The translations under genes were made by a program, and so were the position numbers. Of a DNA stretch of 64,000 nucleotides, positions 24,987-33,125 are shown piece by piece. The stretch is taken from positions 930,001-994,000 of the forward strand of contig NZ_AP027149.1 in the NCBI RefSeq assembly GCF_027925445.1, given 5' to 3'. Below the pieces are notes generated by a model, which saw nothing but the letters and a program-made list of their open reading frames with translations, made no database searches and had not been told where the DNA came from. Position 1 is the stretch's first letter; the number at the start of each line of letters is the position of its first letter. Origin of the DNA: Methylocystis bryophila (GTDB lineage: Bacteria > Pseudomonadota > Alphaproteobacteria > Rhizobiales > Beijerinckiaceae).

Positions 24987-26981
24987 ATGGCGAAGCCGGA
25001 TAATGGACGTGAGCAAAATCGGCGGGGATGGCATTTCGACATCGCTTATTTTCTGCTGGCTTTGATTGCGATCTTGATCTTCCAGCAGCTCTGGACCGCC
25101 TATACGTCGACCGAGGTCATACCCTTCAGTGAATTCACGAAGCTCTTGAACGAGAAAAAGATCGCCGAGGTCGAGGTGGGCGACAAAGTCATTCGAGCCA
25201 CCTTGAAGGAGGCGGCTCCCGATGGCCGCAAGCAATTGCTCACCGTTCGCGTCGATCCGGCAGTGGCAAGCGAGTTGGAAAAGGAGGGGGTGAAGGTTAC
25301 CGGCGTCATGGAAAGCAGCTGGATCACCACCCTGCTTTCCTGGATCGTGCCGACCGCCTTGTTCTTTTTCATCTGGAGCCTGCTGTCGCGTCGCGTCGGC
25401 CAGGGGCTCGGCCCGCTCATGTCGGTTGGCCAGAGCAAAGCCAGGGTCTTCGTCGAGACCGACGTGAAGATCGGCTTCGCGGATGTCGCCGGCGTCGATG
25501 AAGCCAAGGAAGAGCTCCAGGAGATCGTGGCCTTCCTGAAAGACCCAAAGACGCACGGGCGCCTTGGCGCGCGCATCCCCAAAGGCATATTGCTCGTGGG
25601 GCCGCCCGGAACCGGCAAGACCCTGCTCGCCCGCGCCGTCGCGGGAGAGGCGGGCGTGCCGTTCTATTCGATCACCGGCTCCGAATTCGTCGAAATGTTC
25701 GTCGGCGTCGGCGCCGCGCGGGTCAGGGACCTCTTTCAGCAAGCGCGCGCAAACTCCCCTTGCATCATCTTCATCGACGAGCTCGACGCTCTGGGCCGGG
25801 CGCGCGGGATCTCGGGCTTGAGCGGAGGCCATGATGAAAAAGAGCAGACGCTCAATCAGCTATTGAGCGAGCTCGACGGTTTCGACCCGACGATCGGCGT
25901 GGTGCTGCTCGCCGCGACGAACCGCCCCGAGGTGCTCGACCCCGCTCTGCTGCGCGCCGGACGCTTCGATCGGCAGATCTCGGTCGATCGCCCCGACAAG
26001 AATGGGCGCAGAGAAATTCTCGAGGTGCATCTCAAGAAGATCAAGCTCGCCGCCGACATCGATCCCGTGCAGATCGCCGCGCTCACTCCCGGTTTCACCG
26101 GAGCGGATCTCGCCAATCTCGTCAATGAGGCCGCCGTGCTCGCGACGCGGCGTCAGGCCGCATCCGTGACCCTCGAGGATTTCACCGCCGCGATCGAACG
26201 AAGCATCGCCGGCCCCGAAAAACGCAAGCGCCTGCTCAATCCCCACGAGCGGGAGATCGTCGCTTATCATGAAATGGGGCACGCGATCGTCGCCATGGCG
26301 CTCCCGGGCGCCGATCCGATCAAGAAGGTGTCGATCATTCCAAGAGGCATGGGCGCCTTGGGCTACACGATGCAAATGCCGACGGAAGACCGCTATTTGA
26401 TGAGCCGCACGGAACTGCTCGACCGCATGACGGTGCTGCTCGGCGGACGGGCGGCCGAGATGGCGGTGTTTCACGAGGCGACGACCGGCGCCGCCGACGA
26501 TCTGCAACGGGCGACGGAATTGGCGCGCTCCATGGCGACGCGTTACGGAATGGAGAGCGAGATCGGACAGGCGTCCTTCATCACCGATCGGCCGCGCTAT
26601 CTGGATCTGGCGGGACTAGGACCCCAGCCTTCCGAAATGAGCGAGGAGACGAGCGCTAAGATCGACGTCGCGATCCGCGATCTCATCGACAAAGCCTTCC
26701 AGCGCGCCTCAAAGATTTTGCGAACCTGCGCAACGGAGCACAGGGCCGCCGCCATTCGGCTCCTCGACCAGGAGACATTCGGCGACGCCGATCTCGACCA
26801 GATCCGCTCGGCCGTGACGGCGCGGATGCAGGAGGCCGAGCGGGCGGAGAGCGAGAGGAAGCGCGAAGAGCCGAGCCTCTCACCGCCGGCCGCAGAGACC
26901 GCAGTCGGGGCTCTCGCCGAGCTTACCGAGATCTCGAAGCGCGCGCTCGCGAGCGTCACGCATCGGCTGGGCCTGCGCTAG
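24987..26981 (+). CDS. ftsH: ATP-dependent zinc metalloprotease FtsH
   Basis: FtsH is a hexameric inner-membrane protease that degrades misfolded membrane proteins and short-lived regulators. The 664-residue protein has two membrane helices (about 18-38 and 113-133) around a periplasmic loop. An AAA+ domain follows with Walker A 'GPPGTGKT', Walker B 'IIFIDELDALG' and the SRH region 'NRPEVLDPALLRAGRFD'. The zinc protease motif H428-E-M-G-H432 is present. The hydrophilic tail is Ala/Glu-rich. It faces the Hsp20 gene tail to tail and has no usual neighbour such as tilS or folP, so it is probably an accessory copy. Its TAG stop is the start of a family A repeat. Confidence 0.95.
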   Translation: MAKPDNGREQNRRGWHFDIAYFLLALIAILIFQQLWTAYTSTEVIPFSEFTKLLNEKKIAEVEVGDKVIRATLKEAAPDGRKQLLTVRVDPAVASELEKEGVKVTGVMESSWITTLLSWIVPTALFFFIWSLLSRRVGQGLGPLMSVGQSKARVFVETDVKIGFADVAGVDEAKEELQEIVAFLKDPKTHGRLGARIPKGILLVGPPGTGKTLLARAVAGEAGVPFYSITGSEFVEMFVGVGAARVRDLFQQARANSPCIIFIDELDALGRARGISGLSGGHDEKEQTLNQLLSELDGFDPTIGVVLLAATNRPEVLDPALLRAGRFDRQISVDRPDKNGRREILEVHLKKIKLAADIDPVQIAALTPGFTGADLANLVNEAAVLATRRQAASVTLEDFTAAIERSIAGPEKRKRLLNPHEREIVAYHEMGHAIVAMALPGADPIKKVSIIPRGMGALGYTMQMPTEDRYLMSRTELLDRMTVLLGGRAAEMAVFHEATTGAADDLQRATELARSMATRYGMESEIGQASFITDRPRYLDLAGLGPQPSEMSEETSAKIDVAIRDLIDKAFQRASKILRTCATEHRAAAIRLLDQETFGDADLDQIRSAVTARMQEAERAESERKREEPSLSPPAAETAVGALAELTEISKRALASVTHRLGLR

Positions 26982-27095
26982 AGCATGTCTCGGAAAAGTG
27001 CGAAGCGGTTTTCCGGTCGAGACATGCTCTAAATTTTTGACTTGGCGCGTTTCCTAATCGCTCGAACGATTCCGTTCGAGCGGGAAACGCGCTAG
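26978..27095 (+). repeat. Dispersed palindromic repeat, family A (full copy)
   Basis: This full copy lies between the convergent ftsH and hsp20 genes. Its first bases, CTAGAGCATG, contain the ftsH stop codon TAG (26979-26981). The two hairpins would end up in the ftsH 3' untranslated region and could act as a bidirectional transcript end. Confidence 0.85.
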
Positions 27096-27148
27096 ACAGA
27101 GCGCGTTCGCCGGATTGTCGAAGGCGCTCTGCTGCGGTAAGGCTGCGT

Positions 27149-27643
27149 TCAGCCGGCCTGCGGCGCCGAGCCAGCTTGCGGCGGGGCGCCGGTTTTGATC
27201 TGCACGGTCTTGACGTTCTTGACGGCCTCTCCGGGCTTCTTGACGCTCACATGCAGCACGCCTTTGTCGAGATGGGCGGAGATCGCGTCATCCGCGGGGC
27301 TGAAAGGCAGGCTCATCGAGCGATAGAAAGAGCCGAAGCTGCGCTCCTCGACGTGCCAGTCCTTCTCATCCCTTTTCTCCTCGTGCTTTTTCTCGCCGGA
27401 GATCACCAGGCGATTCCCTTCGACGCTGACCTTGATGTCCTTCTCCTCGACGCCGGGCAGCTCGGCTGTCACCTCGAGGGCGCCGTCGGTTTCGGCGACA
27501 TTGATCGCCGGCGCTCCGGCGCCGACGCTCAGCGCGGGGAGATTGTGACCGAAATTGCGGACCATGTCCTCCATCTCGCGCCGTAATGACTTGAACGGAT
27601 CTGGCGTCAGATCCTGGCCGCTCCAAAGGCTTGGCACTTTCAT
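27149..27643 (-). CDS. Hsp20-family small heat-shock protein
   Basis: This 164-residue protein contains an alpha-crystallin domain at about 50-145: 'VAETDGALEVTAELPGVEEK' at its start and 'ISAHLDKGVLHVSVKK', which has the conserved G-V-L motif, at its end. These proteins bind unfolding proteins without ATP and form large oligomers. The ATG at 27643 has GAGGAG 9 nt upstream. The N-terminal 'PFKSLRREMEDMVRNFG' is typical of alphaproteobacterial class members. It sits tail to tail with ftsH, so the two form a small protein-quality-control locus. Confidence 0.94.
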   Translation of the reverse strand: MKVPSLWSGQDLTPDPFKSLRREMEDMVRNFGHNLPALSVGAGAPAINVAETDGALEVTAELPGVEEKDIKVSVEGNRLVISGEKKHEEKRDEKDWHVEERSFGSFYRSMSLPFSPADDAISAHLDKGVLHVSVKKPGEAVKNVKTVQIKTGAPPQAGSAPQAG

Positions 27644-27987
27644 CGGCAAGTCTCCTCTGTTGAAGTGAATTGACCAGTGAATGAAATAGGCGGTTTCTCG
27701 CCTTTCGATAGGCTAGCGGGGCGATGTGTCGCGCTGGAGACAGGCCGGGTTTCGCGGCCGGATCAATCAGGACTCTCTGTCGAGCCCGCCCTCGCTTTTG
27801 CCGTGAAAGTCCTTCTCCGAGCGCCGCCTTTCTCGAGCGACGACGGCATTGGCGGCGCGCACCGCCCGGCCTTCATCTCCCGTCTCTCCCAACACCTCAT
27901 TCGCCACTTCAGACCACAATCGACAGAGATGCGGGGTATCCGCCTTATGCGTGTGTCTCGGCGCGTCTTGGGGGAGCCAAGGCATTG
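27644..27987. other. Intergenic region upstream of hsp20
   Basis: This 344-nt gap should hold the hsp20 promoter. On the minus strand a CCTATTT sequence (complement of 27684-27690) resembles a heat-shock -10, but no convincing -35 lies 17 nt before it. An RNA thermometer is possible but cannot be judged by eye. The plus-strand open frame across this region is a shadow of the AMMECR1 gene. Confidence 0.35.
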
Positions 27988-28590
27988 TCAGGCGATCTCC
28001 GGCATCTTCTCCGACGCGCGGCAAAGCAAAGGCTCCGCCGCGGATTGCGCCGTCGAGAAGCGGCTTGCGCGAAAGGCCGGCGACCAATGGCCCTGCGCCA
28101 ATCCCGCCTTGGCCTTCAAATGCGCGAGGAACTCCTCCTTCTCGTTCAGCATCTCCCAGACAGCGGGCAGAAATATTGCCTGTCGGCCCGCATCCTCGAT
28201 CAGCAGCCCGTCGCGATGCGGCTGCAATTGCGACAAGAGATCCGCCTCGCCTTCAAAGCGCATCGGCTCCAACGGCGACAGCAGCGTCACGGTCAGGGAG
28301 AGCGTCCCCCACTCGAGGCGTTGTAGCGGCGCGAAGCGCGGATCGGAAAAGGCCGACCTCACGGCGTTCGCCTTTATGTCCTCGACGAGGGGGCGTCTTG
28401 CCGAAACAGAGCCGCAACAGCCCCGCAAACTCCCTGCTCTGTGCAGGGTCACGAAGCTCGCTCCGGCGCGCCCAAACTCGGGGGGCAGCTTCTCCGAGGG
28501 TTGCGAGGAGCTTTCGCCGCAGATGGCGCGGCGCGCGAGATCGTTCATCATGGCGCCATGACGGCTGACGAGGTCGTCCGCGGCGGTCAT
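27988..28590 (-). CDS. amrA: AMMECR1-domain protein (AmmeMemoRadiSam system protein A)
   Basis: This 200-residue protein is an AMMECR1-domain protein. It shows 'GASFVTLHRAGSLRGCCGSV', a version of the family's L-R-G-C-x-G motif, followed by 'NAVRSAFSDPRFAPL' and 'LSLTVTLLSPLEPM'. AMMECR1 is conserved from archaea to humans without a settled biochemical role. The ATG at 28590 overlaps the stop of the Memo-like gene by 4 nt, so the two are translated together. With the divergent radical SAM gene they form the three-part AmmeMemoRadiSam set, thought to carry out a modification whose substrate I cannot name. Confidence 0.85.
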   Translation of the reverse strand: MTAADDLVSRHGAMMNDLARRAICGESSSQPSEKLPPEFGRAGASFVTLHRAGSLRGCCGSVSARRPLVEDIKANAVRSAFSDPRFAPLQRLEWGTLSLTVTLLSPLEPMRFEGEADLLSQLQPHRDGLLIEDAGRQAIFLPAVWEMLNEKEEFLAHLKAKAGLAQGHWSPAFRASRFSTAQSAAEPLLCRASEKMPEIA

Positions 28591-29441
28591 CGGTTCTGCT
28601 CCCAAAAAGCCCAGGCCCCATAGCCGACGACGCGATGGCGAGGGCCGGCTGTGTCGCCGGAATTGCGCAGGTCGAGCGTCCTCACCTGTAGGCCCCGGCG
28701 GCGTGCCGCCGCGAGCAGCCCGTTCACCGGCGCGGCGCCGCAGGCCTGCTCCGGATTGAGCGAGGCGGGGTCGAGCCGCTCGATCGCCGCGCAAGTGCTC
28801 TCGTCCAGCGCGCGACAGGCTTCGTAATCGAGGTAATGAGAAAGGTCGGAGGAGACGACGATGAGGGTCTCGGGACCGTCCCATAACGCCTCGAGCAGAT
28901 CGGCGGCCGGCTCGGCGCCGACGCGGCCGAAGAGGATGGGAACCAGCTTGAATTCTTGCAGGACGACCTGGAGAAACGGCAATTGCGTCTCCAGGCAATG
29001 CTCGCCCTCATGCGCCTCATCCAAGAACCCGAACTGCGGAATCTCCCGCGCTCGGTCCAGCCATTGCCGATCGACCGGAACGACGCCGAGCGGCGTTTCA
29101 TAGGCGTCAGCCGACGTCGCCGCCATGCCGGTGAAGGCGACGCGATGTGAAGGCCCGAGCAGCACCACGCGGGAAATCTTTTCGCGCGCCTTGGCGAGGA
29201 GGCGATATGCGGCGGCGGCGACCGCGCCGGAATATACGTAACCGGCGTGCGGCGCGATCAACGCTTTGGGCGGCGGGACGTCGTCGAGCATCGGCCGAGA
29301 AAGCGCGGACCCTCGCGCTGCTGAAACCCCGCCGAGCAATTCGCTGACGCTCGCGCGCAAGTCGATCGGATCCGCGGGGTAAAACAGCCCCGCCACAGCC
29401 GCGGCTCTGGTCGCGCGTCTCGCGCGCGTTTCAACCATCAT
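28587..29441 (-). CDS. amrB: MEMO1-family protein (AmmeMemoRadiSam system protein B)
   Basis: This 284-residue protein belongs to the MEMO1 family, related to non-haem iron dioxygenases of the LigB type. Candidate metal-binding or active-site parts are 'IAPHAGYVYSG', 'LLGPSHRV', 'HCLETQLPFLQ' and 'VVSSDLSHYLDYE', plus a cysteine in 'PEQACGAAPV' that matches the conserved MEMO cysteine. Length is normal. It overlaps the AMMECR1 gene by 4 nt and starts 42 nt from the divergent radical SAM gene, so the small gap probably carries promoters for both directions. Confidence 0.88.
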   Translation of the reverse strand: MMVETRARRATRAAAVAGLFYPADPIDLRASVSELLGGVSAARGSALSRPMLDDVPPPKALIAPHAGYVYSGAVAAAAYRLLAKAREKISRVVLLGPSHRVAFTGMAATSADAYETPLGVVPVDRQWLDRAREIPQFGFLDEAHEGEHCLETQLPFLQVVLQEFKLVPILFGRVGAEPAADLLEALWDGPETLIVVSSDLSHYLDYEACRALDESTCAAIERLDPASLNPEQACGAAPVNGLLAAARRRGLQVRTLDLRNSGDTAGPRHRVVGYGAWAFWEQNR

Positions 29442-29483
29442 CGGCCTCTTTCATTCGCAACAGGGCGTTTCCATCTAAGCGTC

Positions 29484-30611
29484 ATGCACATGACAGACAC
29501 GATCGATCTCGCCGTCGCGCAGCCAGCCGCACGTTATTGGCATGCGCTCGACGACGGTCGTATTCAATGTGATCTCTGCCCACGGTTTTGCAAGCTGCGG
29601 GACGGACAGCGGGGGCTTTGCTTCGTGCGCGCTCGCCAGGGCGATGCGATGACGCTCACCACCTATGGGCGTTCGTCGGGCTTCTGCGTGGACCCGATCG
29701 AGAAGAAGCCGCTCAATCATTTTCTGCCCGGCACGCCGATCCTTTCTTTCGGCACGGCGGGTTGCAATCTCACCTGCAAGTTCTGCCAGAATTGGGACAT
29801 TTCGAAAGCGACCGAGCTCGATCGCCTTCAGGATCAGGCCTCGCCCGCGCAAATCGCGCAAGCGGCGAGAGAGATGGGCGCCCGTTCGGTCGCCTTCACC
29901 TACAACGACCCCGTGATCTTTCTCGAATATGCGGTCGACGTCGCGCAGGCCTGTCGCGAAGCCGGCGTTAAGACCGTGGCCGTCACCGCCGGCTACATCA
30001 CGCCTGAAGCCCGCAAGGAGTTCTTCAGCGCGATGGACGCGGCGAACATCGACCTCAAGGGCTTCACCGAGGAATTTTACAAGACGCTTTGCACGGCGGA
30101 GCTTCGCGCGGTGCTCGACACGCTCGAATATGTGAAGCACGAGACACGATGCTGGCTCGAGATCACGACGTTGCTGATCCCCGGCCGGAACGATTCTCCG
30201 GCGGAGATCGAGGCGCTGACCCAATGGGTTCGCGAGCGGCTCGGCTCCGATACGCCACTGCATTTCTCCGCCTTTCATCCGGATTGGCGGATGCGCGACA
30301 CGCCGAGAACGCCAAAAGCCACGCTCGAGAGGGCGCGCCGGATCGCGTTGGAGAACGGGCTTCGATACGTTTACACGGGCAATGTTCACGATGAATCGGG
30401 ACAAAGCACCTATTGCCACAACTGCGGCGCGCGTCTCATCGGGCGTGACGGCTATGACCTCACCGCCTGGAAGCTGACCCCGGAAGGCCGCTGCGCCGAA
30501 TGCGGCGAGCCATGCCGCGGAGTCTTCGAGGAGCGTCCGGGCGACTGGGGATCGCGGCGCGCGCCGGTGCACCTTGCGAAAAGCGAACCGGCCGTAGCCG
30601 CGATCGCGTAA
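29484..30611 (+). CDS. amrS: AmmeMemoRadiSam system radical SAM enzyme
   Basis: This 375-residue radical SAM enzyme carries the cluster motif C94-x3-C98-x2-C101 in 'GCNLTCKFCQNW'. It shares the layout of PflA-like activating enzymes, with an N-terminal cysteine-rich stretch 'CDLCPRFCKLRDGQRGLC' and a later 'FTYNDPVIFLEYAVD'. The C terminus adds four or five cysteines ('CHNCGARL', 'CAECGEPC') that look like a zinc ribbon or extra cluster site. It is encoded divergently from amrA and amrB. The ATG at 29484 or 29490 may be the start; both lack a strong ribosome-binding site. Confidence 0.88.
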   Translation: MHMTDTIDLAVAQPAARYWHALDDGRIQCDLCPRFCKLRDGQRGLCFVRARQGDAMTLTTYGRSSGFCVDPIEKKPLNHFLPGTPILSFGTAGCNLTCKFCQNWDISKATELDRLQDQASPAQIAQAAREMGARSVAFTYNDPVIFLEYAVDVAQACREAGVKTVAVTAGYITPEARKEFFSAMDAANIDLKGFTEEFYKTLCTAELRAVLDTLEYVKHETRCWLEITTLLIPGRNDSPAEIEALTQWVRERLGSDTPLHFSAFHPDWRMRDTPRTPKATLERARRIALENGLRYVYTGNVHDESGQSTYCHNCGARLIGRDGYDLTAWKLTPEGRCAECGEPCRGVFEERPGDWGSRRAPVHLAKSEPAVAAIA

Positions 30612-30980
30612 AAATTTTGAGCGCGATTTGTGCGAAAAGCCGGTTTCCACTTTTCCGCATCGTGCTCGAGGCGAAGCTTTCGAGTCTTGATTGCGAATGC
30701 GCCGCTGGACGGAACCATTGACCCGATCACGCTTCCAACGCCGGTCAATCTTTTGCGTTGCGGCACCGGAGGTCCAAGGGTTCGACTTCCTAAGCTGGCT
30801 TTCCTCGCTGCAGTGCGAAAACGCGAGCGGCGATTGAGCCTTTCGAAAACCTAGTAAATATCAAGCTTTGGCTCGACGCGTCGTAAGCCCTGCGCTATCG
30901 TGCCTCTGCTCTCGTTATTGACGGGAAGACGGCCGTTTCTCGCGCCGTCCCTGCTCGACTCACAGGTCAGATCGGCGCCC
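30612..30980. other. Intergenic region upstream of acsA
   Basis: The first 60 nt hold a family B fragment. The remaining 300 nt show no gene. A TTGACC-containing stretch near 30718 could be part of a promoter, but no paired -10 is clear. Confidence 0.4.
30617..30670. repeat. Dispersed palindromic repeat, family B (one stem)
   Basis: The fragment has the stem GAGCGCGATTTGTGCGAAAA / TTTTCCGCATCGTGCTC, found also inside the copies at 15033, 48082 and 55072. It lies just after the radical SAM gene and may serve as its transcript end. Confidence 0.6.
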
Positions 30981-32915
30981 ATGCACAAGAAAATCTACGA
31001 AATCCCCGAGGACTGGGCGGACCATGCGCTCGTCAGCGCCGAACGCTACCAGAGGCTCTATGATTTTTCTTTCAGGGATCCCGAGGGTTTTTGGAGCGAG
31101 CAAGGCCGCCGCATCTCCTGGATCGCGCCTTACACGATCGTCAAGGACACGCGCTTCGATCCCCACAAGGTTTCGATCAAATGGTTTGAGGACGGCACCA
31201 CCAACGCCGCGATGAATTGCATCGACCGGCATCTCCTCACGCGCGGCGATCAGGTCGCGATTATTTGGGAGGGCGATGATCCGTCGCAATCACGGCGCAT
31301 CACTTATCGCGAACTGTATGAGGAAGTCAGCCGCTTCGCGAATGTGCTCAAGAAGCACGGCGTGCGTCGCGGCGATCGCGTGACGATTTATCTGCCGATG
31401 ATCCCCGAGGCGGCCTTCGCAATGCTCGCTTGCGCACGGATCGGCGCGATCCATTCGGTCGTCTTCGGCGGCTTCTCGCCCGAAGCGCTGGCGGGGCGCA
31501 TCGAGGATGCGCGATCGGAGGTCGTCATCACAGCGGACGAGGGCGTGCGTGGCGGAAAGCGCATTCCCCTCAAGGAGAATGTCGATAAAGCCCTGACCCG
31601 GGTCTCAGCGAAAACCGTGTTCGTCGTAACGCGCACCGGCGGCGAGATCGGCATGGAGAAGGGCCGTGATTTTCGCTATGAGGAGGAGCGTGAGAGCGTC
31701 TCCGCTCATTGCCCTTACGCCGAAATGGGGGCCGAGGACCCCCTCTTCATCCTGTATACGTCGGGCTCCACGGGCAAGCCCAAGGGCGTCTTGCACACAA
31801 CGGGCGGCTATCTCGTTCAAGCGTCGATCACCCATGAGCTCGTCTTCGACTATCGCGACGGCGACGTCTATTGGTGCACGGCGGACGTGGGCTGGGTGAC
31901 GGGCCACAGCTACATCGTCTATGGCCCCCTTTCGAATGGCGCGACGACGTTGATGTTCGAAGGCGTGCCGAACTATCCGACGGTCTCGCGCTTTTGGGAG
32001 GTCGTCGACAAGCATGCGGTGAACACTTTGTACACCGCGCCGACGGCGATCCGCGCCTTGATGGCTGCGGGCGAAGAACCAGTGAAGAGGACGAGCCGCA
32101 AGACGCTGCGGCTCCTCGGCTCGGTCGGCGAGCCGATCAATCCCGAAGCCTGGGAGTGGTATCACCGGGTCGTCGGCGAAGGCCGACTTCCGATCGTGGA
32201 CACTTGGTGGCAGACGGAAACCGGCGGCGTCCTGATCTCGCCGCTGCCCGGCGCGATCGCGCTGAAGCCCGGCTCGGCGACGAAGCCCTTCTTCGGGGTC
32301 GTTCCCGAGATCGTCGGCCCCACGGGCGAGGTTCTGCACGGCGCCTGCGAAGGCAATTTGGTGATCGCGGACTCTTGGCCCGGACAGGCGCGCACGCTTT
32401 GGGGAGATCATGAGCGCTTCGCTCAGACCTATTTCCATGCCTATCCCGGAAAATATTTCACCGGCGACGGCGCGCGCCGCGACGAGGACGGATATTATTG
32501 GATCACCGGCCGCGTCGACGACGTCATCAACGTCTCCGGACATCGGCTGGGAACGGCCGAGATCGAAAGCGCGCTGGTCGCTCATGAGCTGGTTTCCGAA
32601 GCCGCGGTCGTCGGCTATCCTCATGATCTGAAAGGCCAGGGCATCTACGCCTATGTCACGCTGATGCAGGGCGTCGAGCCGCATGACGCGCTACGCAAGG
32701 AGCTCGTCTCCTGGGTGCGGCGTGAGATCGGTCCGATCGCTTCCCCCGACGCCGTTCAATTCGCGCCCGGCTTGCCGAAGACGCGCTCCGGCAAGATCAT
32801 GCGGCGGATCCTGCGCAAAATCGCCGAGGGGGAGTTCGGAACGCTCGGGGACACCTCGACGCTCGCGGATCCGGCGGTGGTCGGCGACCTGATCAAGCAC
32901 CGGGCGGAAGTCTGA
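30981..32915 (+). CDS. acsA: Acetyl-CoA synthetase (acetate-CoA ligase)
   Basis: AcsA activates acetate with ATP to acetyl-AMP and then acetyl-CoA. The 644-residue protein shows the AMP-binding signature 'LYTSGSTGKPKGVLHT', the 'DTWWQTETGG' adenylate site and the C-terminal 'RSGKIMRRILRK'. The lysine of SGK in that last motif is the catalytic residue that is switched off by acetylation in relatives. The ATG at 30981 (MHKKIYEIP) gives the normal length. No acetylase or deacetylase gene is nearby. The upstream gap contains a family B fragment. Confidence 0.97.
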   Translation: MHKKIYEIPEDWADHALVSAERYQRLYDFSFRDPEGFWSEQGRRISWIAPYTIVKDTRFDPHKVSIKWFEDGTTNAAMNCIDRHLLTRGDQVAIIWEGDDPSQSRRITYRELYEEVSRFANVLKKHGVRRGDRVTIYLPMIPEAAFAMLACARIGAIHSVVFGGFSPEALAGRIEDARSEVVITADEGVRGGKRIPLKENVDKALTRVSAKTVFVVTRTGGEIGMEKGRDFRYEEERESVSAHCPYAEMGAEDPLFILYTSGSTGKPKGVLHTTGGYLVQASITHELVFDYRDGDVYWCTADVGWVTGHSYIVYGPLSNGATTLMFEGVPNYPTVSRFWEVVDKHAVNTLYTAPTAIRALMAAGEEPVKRTSRKTLRLLGSVGEPINPEAWEWYHRVVGEGRLPIVDTWWQTETGGVLISPLPGAIALKPGSATKPFFGVVPEIVGPTGEVLHGACEGNLVIADSWPGQARTLWGDHERFAQTYFHAYPGKYFTGDGARRDEDGYYWITGRVDDVINVSGHRLGTAEIESALVAHELVSEAAVVGYPHDLKGQGIYAYVTLMQGVEPHDALRKELVSWVRREIGPIASPDAVQFAPGLPKTRSGKIMRRILRKIAEGEFGTLGDTSTLADPAVVGDLIKHRAEV

Positions 32916-33125
32916 CGCGTTGCCGAGAATGAGGCCCTCCGCGGGCCTCGCTCGGCGGCGTCGAGTTCCGATTTTCTCCGGCGGCTTGCCAGGCGTCTTG
33001 CCAGTCCACGCGAAGATGGCTAGGCAACGGGCGCCTGCCGATGCGGCAGGGGGAGGATGCGCCCGAACCTCGGGCGTCTGTCCCGAGGCTAAAAATAAGA
33101 AACGCCCCGCGAGAACCAGGCCTGG

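Noticed and set aside
27644..27720. ROSE-type RNA thermometer before hsp20
   Set aside because: Pairing with the ribosome-binding site cannot be shown by eye; needs RNA folding.
27677..28561. A plus-strand frame of 294 codons
   Set aside because: It overlaps the AMMECR1-domain gene on the other strand, which has clear motifs and operon overlap; the frame has shadow composition.
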